From: Sphaerochaeta sp. UBA5849
GTDB lineage: Bacteria; Spirochaetota; Spirochaetia; Sphaerochaetales; Sphaerochaetaceae
Direction: 5' to 3'
Assembly (NCBI GenBank): GCA_002432715.1
Contig: DJGJ01000067.1
Location: 19,946-69,959, forward strand
Length of the DNA: 50,014 nucleotides
Shown here: in pieces, positions 7,569 through 14,142 of the stretch
How positions within the stretch are numbered: the stretch's first letter is position 1
How the letters are laid out: every line of letters starts with the position of its first letter
Notes under the pieces: model-generated
What the model saw: the letters and a program-made list of their open reading frames with translations, nothing else
Database searches by the model: none
Told to the model about the DNA's origin: nothing
Program-made: the position numbers and the translations under genes

Positions 7569-8463
7569 CTTTCTTATCGGCAGCCAGGTTTCCCCCCATG
7601 CCCAGGAGCATCAACAGCGAGCCAAGCAGCAGAGGCAATGAGAAACTGTCAAAGAATATCGTATCGATGGCCAGACTCATGAGAATCTGGGCTGAAGAGA
7701 GCAGCAGCGCCGAGTAGACCGCAGGAATCTTGACGATGACATAGCTTGTGCTCACAACCACAAACACGGCGAGTGTCCCACCGGAGAAAACCAACAGGAA
7801 GGGAAGGCCGGGCGTGGCGGCAAGACCTGCAAGGGTCTGTTCGCCCTGCAAAAGGAAGTAGAAGACCAAGCCTGCCGCCAAACCCCCGATGAAATTCTGA
7901 TGGCTTGCCCGAATTGGTCCCTTGTAGATGGCCAAGGTGCTGTTGAGCACCATCTGGGTCATGGTCAGAGATCCGGCAAGAATGCCAAGCAGGATTGAGA
8001 GTAGGGCGAAAGTCCCGTCGCCGCTGGTGGCCATTGCAAGGATTCCCGCCAGGCTGACCAACAGGCTGACAGCCTTGGTTTTATTCAAGGAGCGTTTCTG
8101 CATCCCCATCCAACCGGTGAGGTCGAAGACCAGCGAGCAGATGCTCTGCCCGAAAACCGTTGAGGCCATGGCAAGCGAAGCTCCGGCATTGATCACGGTA
8201 TAGTAATTCAAATTCAGGATGGCCAAACCGAACAACCCGTTGAAATACAAATACCACGGAGCTTTCAATCCAGGCCCCCGTATTGCCGGTTTGCTTCTGC
8301 CGACCAAAAGGATGAGGGAGAGGATGGTCAATCCGATGGTATGGTTGACGATCAAGGAGACGCCCATCGTAGTCGCCTGTCCGTAGAGGGTGTTGGCAAC
8401 CACCATGACCGAAATGACCATGCCGGTCAGGATATCCAAAAAGAGATAGAGTGCTGGATTCAT
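7558..8463 (-). CDS. DMT-superfamily transporter with two DUF606/YdcZ-like halves
   Basis: This 301-residue inner-membrane protein has about ten hydrophobic segments in two similar halves. Each half ends with the DUF606-type pattern of a Gln followed by a hydrophobic run, an Asp and a Gly-rich helix: FGQSICSLVFDLTGWMG in the first half and SSAQILMSLAIDTIFF in the second. YdcZ proteins are usually about 150 residues, so this looks like a fused pair. The substrate is unknown. The ATG at 8463 has no ribosome site but lies six bases after TACAAT, which favours leaderless expression over the GTG at 8484. It is divergent from the cobT operon. Confidence 0.78.
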   Translation of the reverse strand: MNPALYLFLDILTGMVISVMVVANTLYGQATTMGVSLIVNHTIGLTILSLILLVGRSKPAIRGPGLKAPWYLYFNGLFGLAILNLNYYTVINAGASLAMASTVFGQSICSLVFDLTGWMGMQKRSLNKTKAVSLLVSLAGILAMATSGDGTFALLSILLGILAGSLTMTQMVLNSTLAIYKGPIRASHQNFIGGLAAGLVFYFLLQGEQTLAGLAATPGLPFLLVFSGGTLAVFVVVSTSYVIVKIPAVYSALLLSSAQILMSLAIDTIFFDSFSLPLLLGSLLMLLGMGGNLAADKKANP

Positions 8464-8469
8464 GGCTGT

Positions 8470-8498
8470 ATTGTATCGCGACACGCCTTGTCATGCCA
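8470..8498 (-). promoter_or_regulatory. Leaderless-type promoter of the DMT transporter gene
   Basis: TACAAT (-10) ends six bases before the ATG at 8463. The -35 box 17 bases further up, TGGCAT, is weak. It overlaps the -35 box of cobT. Confidence 0.45.
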
Positions 8499-8516
8499 GC
8501 ACAACCTTCCTACAAT
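8488..8516 (+). promoter_or_regulatory. Leaderless-type promoter of the cobT operon
   Basis: TTGTCA (8488-8493), a 17-base spacer and TACAAT (8511-8516), then six bases to the cobT ATG at 8523. There is no room for an untranslated leader, hence none for a cobalamin riboswitch. Confidence 0.7.
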
Positions 8517-8522
8517 GGGTGT

Positions 8523-9569
8523 ATGTCAATACCAACCATCGACCGAAGTGCCCTCCCTCGCTTCCAGCAACTGTTGCTGAGCAAAGCGATGCCCCCCAAC
8601 AGCCTGGGCAGGCTCAGCGAGCTCGCCTTGGACCTGGCCCTGATCCAACCCAGCCCGTTGGAGCACCTCCATCTTCTGATCTTTGCCGCCGATCATGGTA
8701 TTGTCGAGGAGGGGGTGACTCACAGCCCTGTGGAAATAACCTACCAGCAGTGCTTGAATTTTGCTTCTGGTGGAGGCGCCTGTTCGCTCTTTGCATCCCA
8801 GGCTGATGCAGTGTTTTCAATCATTGATGTGGCTGTGAAGCACACCTTTCTTCCCTCCGATGGTGTGGTGGATGAGAAAGTAGCCTGGGGCAGTAGAAAT
8901 TTCCTGACTGCTCCGGCGCTGGACAGGCAGTCCTGCCTCAAGGCGATGGACGCTGGAAAGCGAAACGTTGTGCACGCTCATACGAGAGGCTGTGACGTCA
9001 TCGCCTTCGGTGAGATGGGAGTAGGAAACACCACCAGTGCGTCCAGCGTAGCTGCCGCCCTGACCGGCCTGCCTGTTGCCGCCCTTACCGGGAAGGGCTC
9101 CGGATTGAGCGATGCAGAGCTTGTGCACAAAATTTCCGTAATCGAGCAAGCCCTTGCATTGCATCCTGAGAGGGGACCAATGGATGTGTTGTGCAATCTT
9201 GGAGGGTATGAGATGGCCTCGATTCTTGGGGGCATGCTGCAAGCAGCCGAATTGGGGCTTCCCATCCTGTTGGATGGGTATATCGTAAGCTGTGCCGCCT
9301 TGCTGGCGGTACGGATTGAACCCGCATTGGTCGACTATTTGATTGCTTGCCACCGCTCAGCCATGCAGGGTCATCAGGCGGTGCTTGATGCCATAGGATG
9401 TAAAGCTCCTCTCTTGGACCTTTCGATGCAGTTGGGCGAAGGTACCGGGGCACTGGCCGCCTGGCCGCTGGTACGACTGGCAAGTCACTTGCTGTTTGAG
9501 ATGACCAGCTTCGAGGAGGGGTGTGTAACAGACAGCACGGCGCTGTTGAAGCGATTGGGGGTGGTATGA
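8523..9569 (+). CDS. cobT: Nicotinate mononucleotide:lower-ligand phosphoribosyltransferase CobT
   Basis: CobT moves ribose-phosphate from nicotinate mononucleotide to dimethylbenzimidazole or another base, giving the alpha-ribazole phosphate used as the lower ligand of cobamides. The 348-residue protein has AADHGIVEEGVTHSP (55-69), GEMGVGNTTSASSV (163-176) and LGEGTGALAAWP (304-315), where Glu306 matches the catalytic Glu of the family. The start at 8523 sits six bases after a -10 box. It is the first gene of a nine-gene run through 16776 and overlaps cbiR as ATGA. Confidence 0.95.
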   Translation: MSIPTIDRSALPRFQQLLLSKAMPPNSLGRLSELALDLALIQPSPLEHLHLLIFAADHGIVEEGVTHSPVEITYQQCLNFASGGGACSLFASQADAVFSIIDVAVKHTFLPSDGVVDEKVAWGSRNFLTAPALDRQSCLKAMDAGKRNVVHAHTRGCDVIAFGEMGVGNTTSASSVAAALTGLPVAALTGKGSGLSDAELVHKISVIEQALALHPERGPMDVLCNLGGYEMASILGGMLQAAELGLPILLDGYIVSCAALLAVRIEPALVDYLIACHRSAMQGHQAVLDAIGCKAPLLDLSMQLGEGTGALAAWPLVRLASHLLFEMTSFEEGCVTDSTALLKRLGVV

Positions 9570-10366
9570 AGCAGCCGCATCTTCGCATAGGAACCACCAG
9601 CTATATCCTTGCCGATGATATCCTGCCGAATGTCCGCTATCTTGCTCCGTTGGTCGATGATATCGAGTTGGTATTGTTTGAAAGCAAAGGAATGAGCAAT
9701 CTGCCCTCCAAGCAAGTCATAGAAGAGTTGGCCGCCCTTGCCGGAGAACACAATCTCTCCTACACGGTGCATTTCCCCTTGGATATCCAACCCGGCAGTG
9801 CAGATCCCGTCCTGCGCGCTGGCTGCGTGTCTTCAATTCTTTCCATCATCGGGCTGACCCGCAGCCTCAACCCTTTCGGGTATGTACTCCACCTCACCCC
9901 GGAGCTGTATGGAAACGTACCATCCTTGGAAGTGGAGCGCTGGCACGACTGCTGTGCAGAAACCTTGCAATCGCTGCTCGAGCGAACCGACGTTTGTTCG
10001 GAAATGTTCTGCATTGAAACCCTCAGCTATCCTTTCTGTTATGTACAGGACCTGGTGGAACGGTTTGATCTGTCGGTCACTTTGGATATCGGGCATGTCT
10101 GGTTGATGGGTTACGATAGTAGCGAGGTGATGGATTCATTGTTGGACCGGACCCGCATCTGTCATCTGCATGGGGTGAAGGACGGAACCGACCATCTTGG
10201 TCTTGACCAAGGGGATGCCGGGAACATTGAGTACTTTCTCAAGCGACTGCGATTGCAGGGAGAGCAGGATGGGGTGGAGCGTGTTTTGACCTTGGAAGTT
10301 TTTTCTGAGGCGCAGTTTCATGCCTCCCTCTCCCTCTTGCAGGAAAGCCATGCTATGATGAACTGA
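9566..10366 (+). CDS. cbiR: Cobamide-remodelling phosphodiesterase CbiR
   Basis: This 266-residue protein has the TIM-barrel pattern of the AP-endonuclease 2/xylose-isomerase-like superfamily, with likely metal ligands in ETLSYPF (Glu151), DIGHVW (Asp174, His177) and CHLHGVKDGTDHLGLDQG (199-216). Together with its place between cobT and cobU it matches CbiR, described in Akkermansia, which cuts the nucleotide loop of cobamides at the phosphodiester bond to give cobinamide phosphate. That product can enter the pathway through CobU and receive a new lower ligand from CobT and CobS. It starts inside the cobT stop codon. The superfamily is certain; the exact function leans partly on context. Confidence 0.85.
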   Translation: MKQPHLRIGTTSYILADDILPNVRYLAPLVDDIELVLFESKGMSNLPSKQVIEELAALAGEHNLSYTVHFPLDIQPGSADPVLRAGCVSSILSIIGLTRSLNPFGYVLHLTPELYGNVPSLEVERWHDCCAETLQSLLERTDVCSEMFCIETLSYPFCYVQDLVERFDLSVTLDIGHVWLMGYDSSEVMDSLLDRTRICHLHGVKDGTDHLGLDQGDAGNIEYFLKRLRLQGEQDGVERVLTLEVFSEAQFHASLSLLQESHAMMN

Positions 10367-10382
10367 TATCGGGGAGGGCGAC

Positions 10383-11030
10383 ATGGCTACCATTGACCTG
10401 AAAAAGAACCAGATAAAAGGATATCCGCTGCACGCTGGAAAGGGAACTATTGTTTCAACGACCGGGAGCATGAAAATTCGCACCCGTATCAAGAGTCAGG
10501 TGAGCCTGATCATAGGCGGGGGAAGAAGCGGAAAGAGTTCCTACGCCCAGGACTATGCCCTGGGTATCTGTGAAGGGACTGGGTCGAGGGCCTATATCGC
10601 CACTGCACAGCCGATTGATGAGGAGATGAAGCAGAGAATCGCCGCCCATCAGAAAGACCGGGGCGACCGTTTCATCACCATAGAAGAACCGCTTGACTTG
10701 GCAAAGGCAATCAAGGAGCTTCCTCCTTCAGTGGAGGTGTGTGTGATCGACTGCCTGACGGTTTGGTTGGGAAACCTTCTGCACCACCATGGCATTCCGT
10801 CCAAGCGGTTTGAGCAGATGGATGCGTTGTATGAGGTGCTTCACCATCCCCCATGCGAGATTCTGCTTGTTACCAATGAGACAGGTTTGGGCCTGATTCC
10901 GGCCGATGCAGAGAGCAGGGCGTTTCGCGACCTTGCAGGTTGGATGAATCAGGATATTGCCGAGATAGCCCAGAATGTCATTCTGCTGGTGGCCGGCCTG
11001 CCTCTTGCGTTGAAGGGCGCCGTGCTGTGA
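10383..11030 (+). CDS. cobU: Adenosylcobinamide kinase / guanylyltransferase CobU
   Basis: CobU phosphorylates adenosylcobinamide and then transfers GMP from GTP to it, producing AdoCbi-GDP. The 215-residue protein has the P-loop GGGRSGKS (45-52), the histidine region RIAAHQKDRGDRF and the DCLTVWLGNLL strand typical of the family. It is about 37 residues longer at the N-terminus than E. coli CobU. This extension seems genuine because GGGAGG precedes the ATG at 10383 with good spacing, whereas the internal Met30 has a poorly spaced site. The gene lies 16 bases after cbiR, and its stop overlaps the cobS start as GTGA. Confidence 0.94.
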   Translation: MATIDLKKNQIKGYPLHAGKGTIVSTTGSMKIRTRIKSQVSLIIGGGRSGKSSYAQDYALGICEGTGSRAYIATAQPIDEEMKQRIAAHQKDRGDRFITIEEPLDLAKAIKELPPSVEVCVIDCLTVWLGNLLHHHGIPSKRFEQMDALYEVLHHPPCEILLVTNETGLGLIPADAESRAFRDLAGWMNQDIAEIAQNVILLVAGLPLALKGAVL

Positions 11031-11773
11031 CTTCGCTCGGCTTGAGTCTTGCCATCAGGACCCTTACCCGGTTTCCCGTGCCGGGAAAAGGGGAGGATGC
11101 GCCTGAAAAGAGCTTGTTCTGGTTCCCCCTGGTAGGAGCTGTTCTTGGATTGTGCTCGTACGCTGTCGCCCTGCTGCCTTTCGAAGCCTCGGTTCGAGCC
11201 GCCTTGGTTCTTGCCCTCTCTGCCTATTTGACACGCGCCTTCCATCTCGACGGCCTTGCAGATTTCGCCGATGGCTTGGGCGGGGGATGGAATCGTGAAC
11301 GGGCGCTTGAGATCATGCGTGACAGCCACAGCGGAGCCTTTGCGGTTGTCACACTCATCGTGGTCCTTCTTCTGCAATACTCCTGCCTTACCGTACTTGT
11401 GGATTCTCATCCCCCGGCTCTCATCCTTGCACCTGCCATCGGCAGGTTGATGCAGGTCCTGGCAGCCTCGGCTCTTCCTTATGCAAGAAGTGGGGAGGGC
11501 ACGGCTTCCCAACTTGTGAGGAGGGCGAGCAAAAAGCATGGCATCCTCCCCTTTGCACAGGTGCTTGCTGCATGTACCCTTTGCTACTTCTCCTATGATG
11601 AAACGTTTGCCCTGAAGGCTTTCCTCGCTCTTGGTCTTGCTCTGCTTATGAACCTCACCGTCATGCGGGTTGCAAAAAAACGTCTGGGCGGGGCGACCGG
11701 CGATGTGCTTGGAGCGATCGAGGTGCTCTGTGAAAGTGCTGCCTTGCTTGCCTTCCTTCTCCCCCTTGCATGA
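11027..11773 (+). CDS. cobS: Cobalamin synthase CobS (AdoCbi-GDP ribazoletransferase)
   Basis: CobS is the membrane enzyme that joins AdoCbi-GDP to alpha-ribazole phosphate to complete the nucleotide loop. The 248-residue protein has several membrane segments and the signature FHLDGLADFADGLGGG, followed by RALEIMRDSHSGAFAV, which bind metal and substrate. It begins at a GTG overlapping the cobU stop, giving a length almost identical to E. coli CobS; longer upstream starts would run deep into cobU. With CobT, CbiR and CobU it completes the remodelling route apart from the final dephosphorylation. Confidence 0.95.
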   Translation: MTSLGLSLAIRTLTRFPVPGKGEDAPEKSLFWFPLVGAVLGLCSYAVALLPFEASVRAALVLALSAYLTRAFHLDGLADFADGLGGGWNRERALEIMRDSHSGAFAVVTLIVVLLLQYSCLTVLVDSHPPALILAPAIGRLMQVLAASALPYARSGEGTASQLVRRASKKHGILPFAQVLAACTLCYFSYDETFALKAFLALGLALLMNLTVMRVAKKRLGGATGDVLGAIEVLCESAALLAFLLPLA

Positions 11774-11821
11774 AAACTGCGTGTCGGTAATACTACCTTA
11801 CACAACATGAGAGGTAGGGTG

Positions 11822-12427
11822 ATGGATATTGTTTGTCTTGATATGGAAGGGGTACTCGTACCTGAAATCTGGATCAATGTTGCTTTGCGCACCGGCATTG
11901 AGGAGCTGAAGATCACCACGCGTGAGGAACCTGATTACGACAAGCTCATGGCCAATCGTATCAGGATTCTGAAAGAGCACAACCTGCGGCTTTCCGACAT
12001 CCAGGATGTCATTGGCGGGATGAGACCGCTTGAAGGCGCGTACGACTTTCTTCTATCGCTCAGGTCGATGACGCAGGTGGTCATTCTCAGTGATACCTTC
12101 ACCGAGTTCGCCCAGCCACTGATGCGTCAGCTCGATTATCCGATGATTTGGTGCAACAGCCTCGAAGTTGATGAGAATGCTATGATCATCCGCCATCGGA
12201 TGCGGCTGCACGACGGCAAACGCAAGGCCGTGCAGGCACTGAGGAGCCTCAACTACCGCACTTTTGCAGCAGGGGACTCTTACAACGATCTGAGCATGAT
12301 CAGGGAAGCTGACGGGGGATGTTTATTCCGTGCTCCGCAGAACATCCTCACCGAGTGCCCGGACCTTCGCATTACCAATACCTACGACGAGTTCCTCGCT
12401 GAAATCAAAGGATTCCTGGGAACATGA
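11822..12427 (+). CDS. thrH: ThrH-like HAD phosphatase (phosphoserine phosphatase / homoserine phosphotransferase family)
   Basis: The 201-residue protein matches Pseudomonas ThrH along its length. The first HAD motif is CLDMEGVLVPEIW with the DxE form special to ThrH, followed by VILSDTF and AAGDSYND. ThrH removes phosphate from phosphoserine and can pass it to homoserine. Here it sits 48 bases after cobS and overlaps the next gene as ATGA, inside a cobamide operon that has no CobC phosphatase. It may therefore dephosphorylate alpha-ribazole phosphate or cobamide phosphate; this role is inference. The ATG at 11822 aligns with the family start and has a purine-rich GAGGTAGGG site, so it is preferred to the ATG at 11807. 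Confidence 0.88.
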   Translation: MDIVCLDMEGVLVPEIWINVALRTGIEELKITTREEPDYDKLMANRIRILKEHNLRLSDIQDVIGGMRPLEGAYDFLLSLRSMTQVVILSDTFTEFAQPLMRQLDYPMIWCNSLEVDENAMIIRHRMRLHDGKRKAVQALRSLNYRTFAAGDSYNDLSMIREADGGCLFRAPQNILTECPDLRITNTYDEFLAEIKGFLGT

Positions 12428-12645
12428 AGACTGAGAAGCTGACGTCTACCATCCTCTTGCTCGTCCTCTCGATGCTTGTCGGCTTCAGTTTGCTGTGGAT
12501 AGTCTACAAGCCTTCCTTCTTGGTGGCTGCCGTGCTAGGATTGGTGGTGGTCGGTATATCGGTAGTCCTTCTTGTCTATGCCGTGAAATTCGACCGCCAG
12601 ATAAGGAGGCGGGAGAAGCATGATGAAAAGTCGACTCAGAAATGA
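12424..12645 (+). CDS. Small membrane protein of unknown function
   Basis: This 73-residue protein has two hydrophobic helices (about residues 8-27 and 32-53) and a charged C-terminus, KFDRQIRRREKHDEK, expected to face the cytoplasm. It starts in the thrH stop codon and overlaps the SAM hydrolase gene by 26 bases, so it is firmly embedded in the operon. I do not recognise a family. An accessory role for the nearby transporter or for membrane-bound CobS is possible but unsupported. Confidence 0.65.
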   Translation: MKTEKLTSTILLLVLSMLVGFSLLWIVYKPSFLVAAVLGLVVVGISVVLLVYAVKFDRQIRRREKHDEKSTQK

Positions 12646-13504
12646 GCTTATTGCAAGTCAGGCATGGAAAGAGAGACAAACGGTGGTTTTTCTCAGCGAC
12701 TTCGGTACCAGTGACGGAGCGGTCTCAGCGATGCACGGGGTTGCCAACGGCGTCTCCAATCATTTGAGGCTGGATGACCTGACCCACGATATTCCCCAGT
12801 TCAACATTTGGGAGGCTTCCTACCGCCTGGCGCAGGCGCTGCCGTATTGGGCGCCTGGTACGGTGTTTGTTTGTGTTGTCGACCCCGGGGTGGGGTCGGA
12901 CCGTAAAAGCATCGTCGCTCTTACCGAGAGCGGACACTTGGTGGTGACCCCTGACAACGGGACACTCTCCCATGTAGCCGATCGAATCGGGCTGCTCGAG
13001 GTGCGCTCGATCAATGTCGAGGAAAACCGCCTTGCCGGCAGCCAGCAGAGCTATACCTTCTTCGGGCGTGATGTCTACTCGTATACCGGTGCCCGCCTGG
13101 CTTCCGCCGTGGTTGAGTTTGAGCACATTGGACCGGTTTTGCCAAAAATCGTCAAGCTGAAGATTGAACGGGCGCGGCTTGAAGGTAAAACCCTGATAGG
13201 ATCGATCGATATCCACGACAGCCGCTATGGATCGCTGTGGACAAATATCGGCAATGAATTCCTGGAGCAATTGGGCGTCGGTTGGGGGGACCAGCTGCAG
13301 GTCCTGATCACCAAGGATGGGCGAATCGTATATGGCTACCACCTTCCCTTGTGCAAGGCATTCACCGATGTGCAAAAAGGGGAGCCTCTGATTTACGTAA
13401 ACAGCCTGCTCAAGCTCGCAGTTGCCGTGAATCAGGGAAGTTTTGCATCAACCTATCAAATAGGCACAGGTGAAGGCTGGAAAATTACGTTTTCGGTGGT
13501 ATGA
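12620..13504 (+). CDS. S-adenosylmethionine hydrolase (DUF62, adenosine-forming)
   Basis: The 294-residue protein belongs to the SAM hydroxide adenosyltransferase/halogenase family. VFLSDFGTSDG, DLTHDIPQFNI, VDPGVGSDRKSIV and VTPDNGTLSHV match conserved family blocks that bind SAM. Most members use water and split SAM into adenosine and methionine; the halogenase branch is small and specialised. The ATG at 12620 follows GGGAG and overlaps the small membrane protein gene. It is followed after 34 bases by an ECF S-component. I recall this neighbourhood from other genomes, which would hint that the transporter substrate has an adenosyl or methionine link, but I cannot check this here. Confidence 0.88.
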   Translation: MMKSRLRNELIASQAWKERQTVVFLSDFGTSDGAVSAMHGVANGVSNHLRLDDLTHDIPQFNIWEASYRLAQALPYWAPGTVFVCVVDPGVGSDRKSIVALTESGHLVVTPDNGTLSHVADRIGLLEVRSINVEENRLAGSQQSYTFFGRDVYSYTGARLASAVVEFEHIGPVLPKIVKLKIERARLEGKTLIGSIDIHDSRYGSLWTNIGNEFLEQLGVGWGDQLQVLITKDGRIVYGYHLPLCKAFTDVQKGEPLIYVNSLLKLAVAVNQGSFASTYQIGTGEGWKITFSVV

Positions 13505-13538
13505 TGACAAAAGCATTTGATACTCAGGAGGTTGGCAT

Positions 13539-14105
13539 ATGAATACATCAAAAGGTTTGCAGCCGGTTAAGGCGGTGGTTGTAATCGCCATCGGGGCTGC
13601 ACTGTATGGAGTTGGTGGTCTGATCAGCATTCCGGTGTTTGCCAATACCACCATCAAGCCGGCGATGGCCATCTTGGCACTCTTTGCGGCAGTGTATGGA
13701 CCGGTCATCGGATTTTTGGTCGGTTTTCTTGGTCATTTGCTCACCGACCTTTTTGCAGGTTGGGGTGTATGGCTTACCTGGGTACTCGGCAGCGGCATCG
13801 TCGGAGCGACCATCGGCCTGTTCGGGAGAATGACCGACCACACCATTGAAAAAGGGGAGTTGAAGAGATCGGCAATCGGTCTGTTCATCCTGCTCTCATT
13901 CTTGGGGAATTTCATCGGGTATATGATCAGCGCCATACTTGATTACTTCATCTTCACCGAACCCCTGGACAAGGTGATCACCCAGCAGTTGATCATCGCT
14001 TTCTCCAATACCATCGTCATCGCAATCCTTGGCACCCTGCTTCTCATGCTCGTTGTGAGACGGAATGTGAGCAAGATGAACCTACAGAAGGACAACGAGG
14101 CATAA
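13539..14105 (+). CDS. ECF transporter S-component (UPF0397-like)
   Basis: This 188-residue protein is the substrate-binding membrane subunit of an energy-coupling factor importer. Five to six hydrophobic segments are seen, with patterns familiar from the UPF0397 family: AAVYGPVIGFLVGFLGHLLTD and WVLGSGIVGATIG. A perfect AGGAGG precedes the ATG. The ECF ATPases and T-component follow directly as one gene, so this is a dedicated rather than a shared transporter. Position in a cobamide operon suggests a corrinoid or lower-ligand substrate, while the adjacent SAM hydrolase suggests an alternative; sequence alone does not decide. Confidence 0.85.
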   Translation: MNTSKGLQPVKAVVVIAIGAALYGVGGLISIPVFANTTIKPAMAILALFAAVYGPVIGFLVGFLGHLLTDLFAGWGVWLTWVLGSGIVGATIGLFGRMTDHTIEKGELKRSAIGLFILLSFLGNFIGYMISAILDYFIFTEPLDKVITQQLIIAFSNTIVIAILGTLLLMLVVRRNVSKMNLQKDNEA

Positions 14106-14142
14106 AGGAGTACGGCAAGGCCTTGCGGCCTCGAGTGCATGC

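Noticed and set aside
8464..8522. Possible cobalamin riboswitch before cobT
   Set aside because: The gap is 59 bases and is filled by two promoters; no B12-box pattern is present.
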